Shown: one piece after another, positions 1-5,695 of the stretch
How the letters are laid out: every line of letters starts with the position of its first letter
Numbering within the stretch: the stretch's first letter is position 1
Assembly: GCA_903835145.1 (NCBI GenBank)
Contig: CAILMA010000640.1
Location: 1-5,695, forward strand
Source: an uncultured Bacteroidota bacterium
GTDB taxonomy: Bacteria > Bacteroidota > Bacteroidia > Chitinophagales > Chitinophagaceae
DNA: 5,695 nucleotides
Reading direction: 5' to 3'
The notes under the pieces: model-generated
Told to the model about the DNA's origin: nothing
Databases searched by the model: none
What the model saw: the letters and a program-made list of their open reading frames with translations, nothing else
Made by a program: the position numbers and the translations under genes

Positions 1-81
1 CGAGATAAAAGCAGCTATATGTCACTTTTAGAAATAGAAAAACTCGTCGAAATTATTCAACCGCAAATAAATTTACCGTAA
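1..81 (+). CDS. C-terminal fragment of an unidentified protein
   Basis: The first frame is open from the window edge and ends at a TAA at 79-81, giving 26 residues that finish EIEKLVEIIQPQINLP. An ATG at 19 lies in the frame, so a 20-residue peptide is formally possible. The simpler reading is the tail of a gene that begins outside the window. It ends 12 bases before the start of the next gene on the same strand, which is operon-like spacing, and shares that gene's AT-rich composition. The segment looks helical and amphipathic (LLEIEKLVEII). Nothing in it identifies a family. It could also be chance open frame, since 26 codons is short. Confidence 0.5.
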   Translation, partial: RDKSSYMSLLEIEKLVEIIQPQINLP

Positions 82-93
82 CTTTAAGACATA

Positions 94-699
94 ATGCAAA
101 CGGAAAACAAATATTTACAGGTTCAAGGTGTAGTAAACCAAAAAATATTGCATCAATTGCTTGGCACAAAACGATATACGAAGCAAAATACGAAATGGCT
201 ATTTGTGGATTTTTCCCCATTCGAATATAAAATAAACACGAAATTTGACGTAATACTCGCAGGGAACGAAAAAAAATTACTGCCAAAATTTTTTAATATT
301 AAATTACTTGATGTTATAGACCAGACTGGAAAACATCTAAACGAAATTCCACTGGGGTGGAAAACAATTTGCCGCTTCGAATTTATTGGTAGCATTCCTT
401 CAGTTGTTCAAAAACTGCCGACGATATCTGCTTGGGAGTACAACACTGGATTAAAATTCGCTCGTCATGAAGACGTAGTTGTTGATCCATTTAACCTAAG
501 TAAAAATATTTATACCGAGGTAATAAGTGATTTTATTTCTTTTTCGGTAAGTACCCCGTCAATCAATAAAAAACACGCCCTCGACTTTCTTGATATTGTC
601 TCTAAGATAATACACGAAAACAGCGATGATATGGAACACAAAATAAACAACCCTGATTTGGTAGAAGAATTTAAAAAGAAAGAATTTCATCCAAACTAA
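94..699 (+). CDS. Hypothetical protein, 201 aa, AT-rich orphan
   Basis: I do not recognise this protein. It starts at ATG 94 and ends at TAA 697-699. It has no signal peptide, no convincing transmembrane segment and only one cysteine (Cys93), so it is probably cytoplasmic. It is rich in lysine (about 23) and in Asp/Glu (about 25), so net charge is near neutral. Residues 35-70 and 85-100 look like alternating beta strands (for example WLFVDF at 35-40 and CRFEFIG at 93-99). Residues 160-200 look helical and end in a charged tail. Sampled 60-base blocks hold about 32-38% G+C, against roughly 40-65% in the next gene, so it may have been acquired recently or belong to a variable locus. It follows the partial upstream frame by 12 bases, suggesting co-transcription. 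No catalytic motif is visible. That it is a real gene is fairly likely; its function is unknown. Confidence 0.72.
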   Translation: MQTENKYLQVQGVVNQKILHQLLGTKRYTKQNTKWLFVDFSPFEYKINTKFDVILAGNEKKLLPKFFNIKLLDVIDQTGKHLNEIPLGWKTICRFEFIGSIPSVVQKLPTISAWEYNTGLKFARHEDVVVDPFNLSKNIYTEVISDFISFSVSTPSINKKHALDFLDIVSKIIHENSDDMEHKINNPDLVEEFKKKEFHPN

Positions 700-751
700 A
701 CGCTGATACTTTCAGTTTCTTTTAGCCTCGAAATAATTCTAAACTAAACGC
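693..751 (+). repeat. 11-bp direct repeat flanking the gap after the orphan gene
   Basis: The sequence AAACTAAACGC occurs at 693-703, spanning the stop codon of the orphan gene, and again at 741-751, 48 bases downstream. Flanking bases are also partly similar (GAATTTCATCC before the first copy, AATAATTCT before the second). It may be a small duplication of the gene's 3' end or a chance match. No element lies between the copies. Confidence 0.35.
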
Positions 752-785
752 CAAATCAGCATCCGTTTATTCTGCTATTCCTTTA

Positions 786-793
786 TACATTTG
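786..793 (+). promoter_or_regulatory. Candidate Bacteroidota -7 promoter element
   Basis: TACATTTG matches the Bacteroidota -7 consensus TAnnTTTG exactly and lies 10 bases before the ATG of the propeller gene at 804. No clear -33 TTG is present at the expected distance; the nearest is a T-rich stretch, GTTTA at 765-769. If used, transcription would start only a few bases before the ATG, giving a very short leader. Confidence 0.4.
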
Positions 794-803
794 AGGTAGT
801 TCT

Positions 804-2555
804 ATGCCTCGTTTATTTTCCATATTGTTCGTTATTGCTTTACTTATAGCCTGCCCTGCGGCGCAGGCGCAGAAATGGCTGTGGGCAAGGGAGGCGGGCT
901 GTGGCGCAAACCAGGGAGGCACCAAGGGATGGCTCACCAAGACCGACCAAAACGACAATGTATACATGGCCGGCTATTACTCCGGCGATAGTGTTTGTTT
1001 TGGTAGTAGTGTTTATTACAACCCGGTGAACCCGCACAATAACATCCATACCATACTTGTAAAATACGACAGCGCTGGTAACCTACTTTGGAGCCGTGCC
1101 AGTAGCAACGGCCAATCGAGACCCATAAGTATGGCTACTGACGCTCTCGGCAACGTACTCGTTTTCGGGTTTTTCACCACCCAAACCATTAATTTCGGCA
1201 CCCTGCTGCTCACCAATCCGGCTTTTGATACCCTTCACCCGGCTTTTGACACTTGCTTCTATGTTGTAAAATACAACCCAAGCGGCAACCTCGTATGGGC
1301 AAGGAACGGCTCATCAAACATTCGCCCCAATGGCGACTTTTTGCACCCCGGCGGCATAGGCACCGATGCTGCAGGGAATGTTTATATCGCGAGCACCTAC
1401 ACACGGCCCTATATTGTTATTGGACCCGATACGCTCTACAATCAGGGTAGCGCCTCAGGGACTGACGATATGTTCGTAGCGCGCTATGATAGTGCCGGCA
1501 CGCTTATTTGGGCCAAATCGTTCGGGGGATTAAAAGATGATTACTTGACCGATCTTGCAGTAGGAACAGACGGGAAAATATACATCGCAGGCTATTACAC
1601 GTCAGGCTTTGTCAGGTTTGGCAGCAATACGATCTACTCTTCCTCGCAAAATGCGTTTCTCGCATGTCTCGATAACAATGGTAACCCCCTCTGGGCTAAA
1701 AGCTCCGGGAATACCGCTACTGCAAAGGCACTTGCAACGGACAACAATAATCATATTTATCTGTCTGGTGGGTTTACATCTTCGGTACAGTTTGGCAGCA
1801 ATACCCTTCAGAGCCCCTTTGGAGGGTTCTATTTATACCGGTTCAATGACTCTGGCACCGTACTCGGAGCGATAGGAGTATACCCTACCGCTGGTTATGC
1901 AGCATGTTGCACTTCACTCGGTATCGTTGCCGACAACTGCAATAACATATGGATATCTGCGATAGGAGATGTGTTGACATCTATACAACTCAACTCAGCT
2001 ACAATTATTCACCCACCTGCCGGCAGTGTTGACCCCATGTTCTTCGCTGGCTTTAGCCCCTCTGGTTCCCTCGTTGGCAGTGCTTACCTGCCGTCAGGCG
2101 CGGGCTATAATACTGGACTTGCAAACACAGGATTTTCGGCTGATGCCAAAGGGGATGTGTACCTGTGTGGCGATTTCCGGGCTATTGATCCTTTCGTACT
2201 GGGGGCCGATACGCTGCACAACCACAACGGAGAAGCATCGACCATGTTCCTTGCGAAATACCAACCCGTTGCGACCTGCGATACATCAGTAAATCCTGTC
2301 TATCCCGATGTGCCGGTCATCACCATTTACCCCAATCCTGCATCCTATTCCTGCACGTTAAACTATCTTGGCAATATAGGTGCCGGCGCAATGGTTGCAA
2401 TACGCGATATTTCTGGCCGCGAACTAAGTATCTACCCCATAACTGGCATAAAAACAGAATTGCCACTGGCAGGTCTGGGCAATGGCATATATATGTGTGT
2501 GATCAAAATTCAGGGCAGAGCCAGTTACACGATTAAACTCGTGGTGCTGAAATAG
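804..2555 (+). CDS. Secreted seven-bladed beta-propeller (SBBP-type) protein with T9SS type A sorting domain
   Basis: This 583-residue protein has three parts. Residues 1-22 are a signal peptide (basic Arg3, hydrophobic 4-16, AQA before Gln23). Residues about 49-487 hold seven copies of an SBBP-like repeat, beginning near 49, 113, 188, 255, 313, 377 and 447. The best copies read D..GNVYIAG, then FGS/TLYN, then LVKYDSAGNLLWAK. Seven copies are what one closed propeller needs. Residues about 505-583 form a Por secretion-tail (TIGR04183-type) domain: ITIYPNPA at 506-513, VAIRDISGREL at 531-541, GIY at 561-563 and a basic end IKLVVLK. Such domains send proteins through the outer membrane by T9SS, after which they are usually cleaved and attached to surface lipopolysaccharide. 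No enzyme motif is visible, so a binding or surface role is inferred. The start at 804 gives a textbook signal peptide. The gene appears monocistronic. Confidence 0.93.
   Translation: MPRLFSILFVIALLIACPAAQAQKWLWAREAGCGANQGGTKGWLTKTDQNDNVYMAGYYSGDSVCFGSSVYYNPVNPHNNIHTILVKYDSAGNLLWSRASSNGQSRPISMATDALGNVLVFGFFTTQTINFGTLLLTNPAFDTLHPAFDTCFYVVKYNPSGNLVWARNGSSNIRPNGDFLHPGGIGTDAAGNVYIASTYTRPYIVIGPDTLYNQGSASGTDDMFVARYDSAGTLIWAKSFGGLKDDYLTDLAVGTDGKIYIAGYYTSGFVRFGSNTIYSSSQNAFLACLDNNGNPLWAKSSGNTATAKALATDNNNHIYLSGGFTSSVQFGSNTLQSPFGGFYLYRFNDSGTVLGAIGVYPTAGYAACCTSLGIVADNCNNIWISAIGDVLTSIQLNSATIIHPPAGSVDPMFFAGFSPSGSLVGSAYLPSGAGYNTGLANTGFSADAKGDVYLCGDFRAIDPFVLGADTLHNHNGEASTMFLAKYQPVATCDTSVNPVYPDVPVITIYPNPASYSCTLNYLGNIGAGAMVAIRDISGRELSIYPITGIKTELPLAGLGNGIYMCVIKIQGRASYTIKLVVLK
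1215..1256 (+). repeat. In-frame 21-bp tandem duplication inside blade 2
   Basis: Two adjacent 21-base units encode NPAFDTL (residues 138-144) and HPAFDTC (145-151). They share the uninterrupted 11-mer CCGGCTTTTGA at 1218-1228 and 1239-1249, and 14 of 21 bases overall. This lengthens the loop between the FG..L strand and the VVKY strand of the second propeller repeat compared with the other repeats, and looks like a slippage-type duplication that has begun to diverge. Confidence 0.65.
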
Positions 2556-2622
2556 TTTATCTCCAGCGGCTGACAATAAATGATTCGGAAACCCATTCCA
2601 ACGATTGTCTGAAATTCGCTCG

Positions 2623-2670
2623 CAAATAAAAACTCCATCCTCCGCTCCGGATATGGAGAGAGGATGGAGT
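2623..2670 (-). terminator. Rho-independent terminator of the superoxide dismutase gene
   Basis: ACTCCATCCTC (2632-2642) and GAGGATGGAGT (2660-2670) are perfect 11-base inverted copies. Inside them CTCC (2645-2648) pairs with GGAG (2655-2658) around a 6-base loop. On the minus strand the stem is followed by TTTTTATTTG (complement of 2622-2631), a good U-tract, and the hairpin starts 16 bases past the gene's stop codon. On the plus strand the stem is followed by ATATAGAAAA, without a U-tract. It therefore works best for the minus-strand gene, although the stem could also hinder read-through from the propeller gene. Confidence 0.85.
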
Positions 2671-2686
2671 ATATAGAAAATATTAA

Positions 2687-3289
2687 TTAAAGTGCTGCTT
2701 TATAACGAGCTGCAACTGCATCCCAGTTGATCACGTTCCAAATTGCTTTCAGGTAATCAGGGCGTTTGTTCTGATATTTCAGGTAATAAGCGTGCTCCCA
2801 TACATCAATTCCTAAAATTGGTGTACCCTTTACTTCAGCAACATCCATAAGAGGATTATCCTGATTTGGAGTAGAAGAAACCTGTAACTGACCACCGCTT
2901 ACGGAAAGCCACGACCAGCCACTACCAAAACGGGTTGCTCCTGCCGTACTCATCTTTTCCTTCAGCCCATCAAGCGAACCGAAAGTTGAATCAATTGCTT
3001 TAGCAAGATCGCCGGTTGGCTGGCTGCCGTTGCTGCCAAGCACTTCCCAGAAAAGGGAGTGGTTGTAGTGGCCTCCGCCATTGTTACGCACGGCCGCTGG
3101 CTGTGTTGATATTGTCGCCATCAACTCTTCAAGCGATTTATGCTCAGCATCGGTGCCGGCAAGAGCTTTGTTGAGGTTGTCTACATAAGCCTGGTGGTGC
3201 TTATCATGGTGTATCTGCATCGTCTGAGCATCTATGTGCGGTTCCAGCGCATCGTATGCGTAAGGCAGGGGTGCTAATGTGTATGCCAT
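2687..3289 (-). CDS. sodA: Superoxide dismutase, Mn/Fe family (Mn-type signature)
   Basis: The 200-residue protein converts superoxide to oxygen and hydrogen peroxide. It is full length for the family and closely resembles E. coli SodA (shared [35 protein letters not shown]). Metal ligands are all present: His27, His77, Asp162 and His166, with His31 and Tyr35 matching the active-site gateway. The second-sphere glutamine is Gln143 in NQD, and Gly73 occupies the place where iron enzymes carry their glutamine (four residues before His77). That arrangement is typical of Mn enzymes, though Bacteroidota relatives can be cambialistic, so metal use is inferred. There is no signal peptide, so it acts in the cytoplasm. 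The start lies behind an A-rich leader without Shine-Dalgarno. It has its own -7 element upstream and a hairpin terminator downstream, so it is probably transcribed alone. Confidence 0.97.
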   Translation of the reverse strand: MAYTLAPLPYAYDALEPHIDAQTMQIHHDKHHQAYVDNLNKALAGTDAEHKSLEELMATISTQPAAVRNNGGGHYNHSLFWEVLGSNGSQPTGDLAKAIDSTFGSLDGLKEKMSTAGATRFGSGWSWLSVSGGQLQVSSTPNQDNPLMDVAEVKGTPILGIDVWEHAYYLKYQNKRPDYLKAIWNVINWDAVAARYKAAL

Positions 3290-3315
3290 AATCTGTTGTT
3301 GTTTTGTTTAATTTC

Positions 3316-3323
3316 CAAAGTTA
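3316..3323 (-). promoter_or_regulatory. Bacteroidota -7 element of the superoxide dismutase promoter
   Basis: Read on the minus strand, 3323-3316 is TAACTTTG, an exact match to TAnnTTTG. It lies 26 bases before the ATG, placing the transcript start about 20 bases upstream of translation. The leader is A-rich (AAACAAAACAACAACAG). A TTG on the same strand at 3338-3336 is only 12 bases away, shorter than the usual spacing of about 17-23, so the -33 box is weak or absent. Confidence 0.5.
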
Positions 3324-3403
3324 AAATCTTGCTACCAATATGTAAAATGTAAAAAGCAAATAGAGGTATTGGCGAAACGTTGCTGACACCCCTGTATTGA
3401 CGC

Positions 3404-3418
3404 GCACGATAATCGTGC
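3404..3418. repeat. Perfect 7+1+7 palindrome upstream of the superoxide dismutase gene
   Basis: GCACGAT-A-ATCGTGC forms a perfect 15-base dyad in the 234-base gap (3290-3523) between the glycosyltransferase stop and the dismutase start, about 80 bases upstream of the -7 element. It could be an operator, a small hairpin (stem GCACG, loop ATAAT), or the core of a dispersed intergenic repeat. It has no U-tract on either strand, so it is not a standard terminator. Smaller dyads nearby are TTTTATAAAA (3444-3453) and TTTAGCCTAAA (3460-3470). I see no gene in the gap. Confidence 0.55.
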
Positions 3419-3523
3419 CGCCATCGGGCTTTGCACTCCAGGATTTTATAAAACAACATTTTAGCCTAAAGGCACACCATCCTCACCAGGTCTGTAACCT
3501 TAACAGCATAGTGGCAGTAGCAA

Positions 3524-4603
3524 TTAAGCAGGAACAGCTGCAGTTTCATATAGCTTGGTTTTGGGAGTTGGGGTATGTTTTGTAATGAGATCTTTTATTA
3601 TAGATGCGGTAATGTCTTTGTAGTCCACAACAATTGGCTTACCGTTTTGTAGCCAGTCACCGATAACGGCGTAATATTTTTCACTCAGCGTTTTTATTAC
3701 GGTAGCCCCCATAACCGCGGCTCCGGCAGCATTACATTGCTGCTCATATTGGGTAAGCATAGGTATCACCAGCACTTTTTTACCCAGGTGCATGGCCTCA
3801 GCGGGCCCCTCGAATCCTGCACCACAAAGCACTCCCGCGCTGGAAGCCATACTCTTTATGAATGCCTCGTTATTTATCTTCTGAACACTCACATTGCCGG
3901 TTGTAAATGCTTCCTTATTGTGCTTTGAAAAAACCTGCCACCTCACATTGGGGAAATGTGAAAAGTGCTTCACCATTGTGGCATCATCGTAGGCAGGCAA
4001 GTACACCGTGTAGTGTCCTTCATTGGTGGGTGTAAGTTTCCTTATCTCCTGCCTTATTACGGGAGTAAAGATATTTTCATCAAATGCCTTAAAATGAAAA
4101 CCATATGCTGCCGTCACCGGAGCATACCGTTCAAGCACAAGCTTGCCCATTGGGTCTCCGGCTGCAGGCTTTGGGGCATGGGGTGTAAGTACCGCGCATT
4201 GATGGCTGAGGCTTATGCAGGGTAGGTTTTTACGTTTGCAGGCCCATGCACTCACCGGCTCGAAATCATTGATTACGAGGTCATATTGTTCAATAGGGAA
4301 GTTGCGGATATCCCGCAACAATTGAAAAAGTTTCAGTCTCCGGGTGGTGGCTAATATATCAACGCCGCCACGCTTTCCGAAAATAAAACTCATGCCATAC
4401 ATTTTGTACTTTACCGGGAATGGCACAGCAACATCAGCCTGAATACCGCTGATCAGTACATCTACTTCGCCGTATTTTGCGAGTTCAGGGTAAATGTCTC
4501 TTGCGCGGCTCAGGTGGCCATTGCCAGTACCCTGTATTGCAAATAGAATTTTCAAAATAGTAGTGGAGATTGGTTTGAATTTATGCTGCTTCAAGGCCTT
4601 CAT
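3524..4603 (-). CDS. GT-B glycosyltransferase, MJ1255/VC2487-like (Glyco_trans_1_3, MurG-like)
   Basis: The protein is a soluble GT-B fold glycosyltransferase, expected to transfer a sugar from a nucleotide-sugar donor. Numbering from the ATG at 4603 (359 residues), residues about 17-30 hold the first Rossmann strand and glycine loop, ILKILFAIQGTGNGH, a hallmark of this family. Residues about 261-292 hold the C-terminal donor-binding region: GAGFEGPAEAMHLGKKVL, then a PMLTQYEQQCNA stretch like that of MurG-type enzymes. The middle carries DLVINDFEP and SLSHQ. The start is uncertain. ATG 4603 overlaps the upstream gene by 23 bases; a GTG at 4609 adds two residues; a TTG at 4555 would begin MKILFAIQGTGNGH, as I expect for relatives, leaving 343 residues and a 25-base gap after the upstream stop. 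Overlap with the phosphoesterase gene implies one operon. Donor and acceptor are unknown; an envelope glycolipid role is inferred. Confidence 0.85.
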   Translation of the reverse strand: MKALKQHKFKPISTTILKILFAIQGTGNGHLSRARDIYPELAKYGEVDVLISGIQADVAVPFPVKYKMYGMSFIFGKRGGVDILATTRRLKLFQLLRDIRNFPIEQYDLVINDFEPVSAWACKRKNLPCISLSHQCAVLTPHAPKPAAGDPMGKLVLERYAPVTAAYGFHFKAFDENIFTPVIRQEIRKLTPTNEGHYTVYLPAYDDATMVKHFSHFPNVRWQVFSKHNKEAFTTGNVSVQKINNEAFIKSMASSAGVLCGAGFEGPAEAMHLGKKVLVIPMLTQYEQQCNAAGAAVMGATVIKTLSEKYYAVIGDWLQNGKPIVVDYKDITASIIKDLITKHTPTPKTKLYETAAVPA

Positions 4604-5462
4604 TGGCACCCCCGTTAAATGGTGCTGTTACATTCAGCTCCATCATTAGGCTCGCCATTAGCGCCTTTGCCGATTCCTTGGTTTGTTTCTTCTTATCTAT
4701 ATCGACCGCCTGTGCTATAGGGTCGTTGAAATAACTGTAAATGCTCCAATTGCCATTGGTATATTCCAGGGTAGATAGGTTCTCTATCCAGTCGCCGGAG
4801 TTCATGTAGGTAACAGAACCTTTTTCAGTAACTACGTTCTTAATTTCGGGATGGTGAATATGCCCGCAAATCACATAATCGTAGTTGTTTTCAATTGCAA
4901 TGTCACAAACCGTATCCTCGAAATTATTGATGAATTTCACAGCACTTTTTACGCTGTTCTTTACCTTCTTTGAGAGGGAGACCTTACCTCTCCCCAGTTT
5001 CTGCGATATGAAATTTACCAGGCGGTTAATCAATATAAGCAGGTCATACCCTACTGCGCCAAGCTTTGCCAGCCAGCGGCTATGCTGCATCACCACATCA
5101 AATACATCCCCATGAAATATCCAAACACGGGAATTGTTGACTTTAAGGGATAGCTTGTTGGTTATTTTGAGCGAACCCATATGAAACCCCTTGAAACGAC
5201 GCAACATCTCGTCATGGTTACCGGGTATATAATAAACTGGTACTTCCTTGGCTATAAGCCCTATCAGGTGTTTTACCACCATCATGTGTGTTGTAGGCCA
5301 GTACCGTTTGCTGAATTGCCATACATCTATAATATCCCCGTTAAGTACTACAGCCTTGGGTTTTATTGTTTTTAGATATTGGAGTAGTTCGCGTGCATGG
5401 CAACCGTAAGTGCCAAGGTGTATATCAGACAATACTAAGATGTCCACTTCTCTCTTTGCCAT
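4581..5462 (-). CDS. Calcineurin-like metallophosphoesterase, LpxH-like (UDP-2,3-diacylglucosamine diphosphatase family)
   Basis: This 293-residue protein carries the full dimetal phosphoesterase set: DIH at 13-15, NGDIID at 41-46, GNHD at 81-84, HGD at 117-119 and GHIHH at 200-204. Between the last two lies a helical insertion (about 124-190) with a hydrophobic stretch around 133-155, like the lid by which LpxH enzymes meet the membrane. LpxH cleaves UDP-2,3-diacylglucosamine to lipid X in lipid A synthesis. E. coli LpxH has GNRD where this protein has GNHD, and it is shorter (about 240 residues), so I place this one in the wider family and do not assign the reaction. A tail from about 246 is Lys/Ala/Met-rich. 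There is no signal peptide, so it is cytoplasmic or peripheral at the inner membrane. It overlaps the start of the glycosyltransferase gene and probably leads that operon. No strong promoter is visible in its 104-base upstream gap. Confidence 0.88.
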   Translation of the reverse strand: MAKREVDILVLSDIHLGTYGCHARELLQYLKTIKPKAVVLNGDIIDVWQFSKRYWPTTHMMVVKHLIGLIAKEVPVYYIPGNHDEMLRRFKGFHMGSLKITNKLSLKVNNSRVWIFHGDVFDVVMQHSRWLAKLGAVGYDLLILINRLVNFISQKLGRGKVSLSKKVKNSVKSAVKFINNFEDTVCDIAIENNYDYVICGHIHHPEIKNVVTEKGSVTYMNSGDWIENLSTLEYTNGNWSIYSYFNDPIAQAVDIDKKKQTKESAKALMASLMMELNVTAPFNGGANEGLEAA

Positions 5463-5566
5463 GTATGCGCTCGGGCAGGATATTTAGTTATACAAAATGA
5501 CGCCTTTAATTTAAACCTATTGTTAGCTGATAGTTAACTCAATATTAATTATTCAAACAACTGTTG

Positions 5567-5695
5567 TCAACTGGTTAAAAAACGCACGGCACGCCATCTC
5601 CAGCGCTTTTCAACTTCAATTATTGCCACAGCAATAAAGGTAATTACGCCTGCAATTTTGCGAATCAATTTCGTTTCAGGCGCCCCTTTGCTTAC
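5567..5695 (-). CDS. C-terminal fragment of a probable membrane protein
   Basis: On the minus strand a frame is open from the window edge to a TGA at 5569-5567, giving 42 residues without a methionine, so the start lies outside the window. It has one hydrophobic segment (IAGVITFIAVAII, about 14-26 of the visible part) followed by a basic, tryptophan-rich tail (EVEKRWRWRAVRFL). The positive charge suggests the tail faces the cytoplasm. It lies 104 bases upstream of the phosphoesterase on the same strand and could belong to the same transcript. I cannot name the family, and at this length the frame could be chance. Confidence 0.5.
   Translation of the reverse strand, partial: VSKGAPETKLIRKIAGVITFIAVAIIEVEKRWRWRAVRFLTS

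Noticed and set aside
79..86. TAACTTTA as a -7 promoter for the orphan gene.
   Set aside because: It lacks the final G of the consensus, has no good -33 partner, and close spacing to the preceding frame favours co-transcription.
804..2290. Repeat structure as CRISPR or as a DNA-level tandem array.
   Set aside because: The repetition is at protein level (propeller blades of about 45-65 residues), with little conservation at DNA level and no constant spacer pattern.
804..2555. Several 60-90 codon frames on both strands inside the propeller gene.
   Set aside because: They are shadows of a GC-richer coding sequence; only the 583-residue frame has a signal peptide, repeats and a sorting domain.
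3404..3418. Palindrome as the terminator of the glycosyltransferase operon.
   Set aside because: It lies about 105 bases past the stop codon, the stem is short, and neither side has a U-tract.
3274..3459. Minus-strand 61-codon frame in the spacer upstream of the superoxide dismutase.
   Set aside because: It overlaps the dismutase start, contains its promoter element and the palindrome, and has no recognisable domain.
3397..3585. Plus-strand 62-codon frame crossing the glycosyltransferase 3' end.
   Set aside because: It begins at a TTG, runs antisense into a real gene, and has no family signal.
5493..5500. Minus-strand TCATTTTG as the promoter of the phosphoesterase operon.
   Set aside because: It has C in place of the conserved A at the second position and no TTG at suitable spacing, so it is too weak to call.

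Overview
The window looks like a chromosomal piece of a Bacteroidota genome, most like the Chitinophagaceae or a related order. Three things point there. The largest protein ends in a type IX secretion (T9SS) type A sorting domain. The intergenic regions carry -7 elements matching TAnnTTTG, the Bacteroidota housekeeping promoter consensus. Start codons are preceded by A-rich leaders without Shine-Dalgarno sequences. Taxonomy below phylum is a guess.

Layout. Positions 1-699 (+) are AT-rich. They hold the last 26 codons of an upstream gene, then a complete 201-residue protein that I do not recognise. Positions 804-2555 (+) encode a secreted 583-residue protein: signal peptide, seven SBBP-like repeats that should close into a seven-bladed beta-propeller, and a T9SS C-terminal domain. 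Positions 2556-2686 are a convergent intergenic gap whose main feature is a strong hairpin, oriented as the terminator of the following minus-strand gene. Positions 2687-3289 (-) encode a cytoplasmic Mn/Fe superoxide dismutase with its own likely promoter. The 234-base gap at 3290-3523 carries that promoter and a perfect 7+1+7 palindrome. Positions 3524-5462 (-) are a two-gene overlapping operon: an LpxH-like metallophosphoesterase (4581-5462) followed by a GT-B glycosyltransferase of the MJ1255/VC2487 type (3524-4603, start uncertain). At the right edge (5567-5695, -) is the C-terminus of a further protein with one hydrophobic segment.

How the genes relate. The phosphoesterase and glycosyltransferase overlap and are probably translated from one message. 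Their families suggest work on a lipid or nucleotide-sugar substrate in envelope glycolipid synthesis, but no substrate can be read from the sequence. The propeller protein and the superoxide dismutase look like independent transcription units that converge. I see no RNA gene, insertion sequence, CRISPR array or integrase. I did not find a clear new multi-gene system. The least explained parts are the AT-rich orphan gene at the left edge, the palindromic spacer upstream of the superoxide dismutase, and the phosphoesterase/glycosyltransferase pair.
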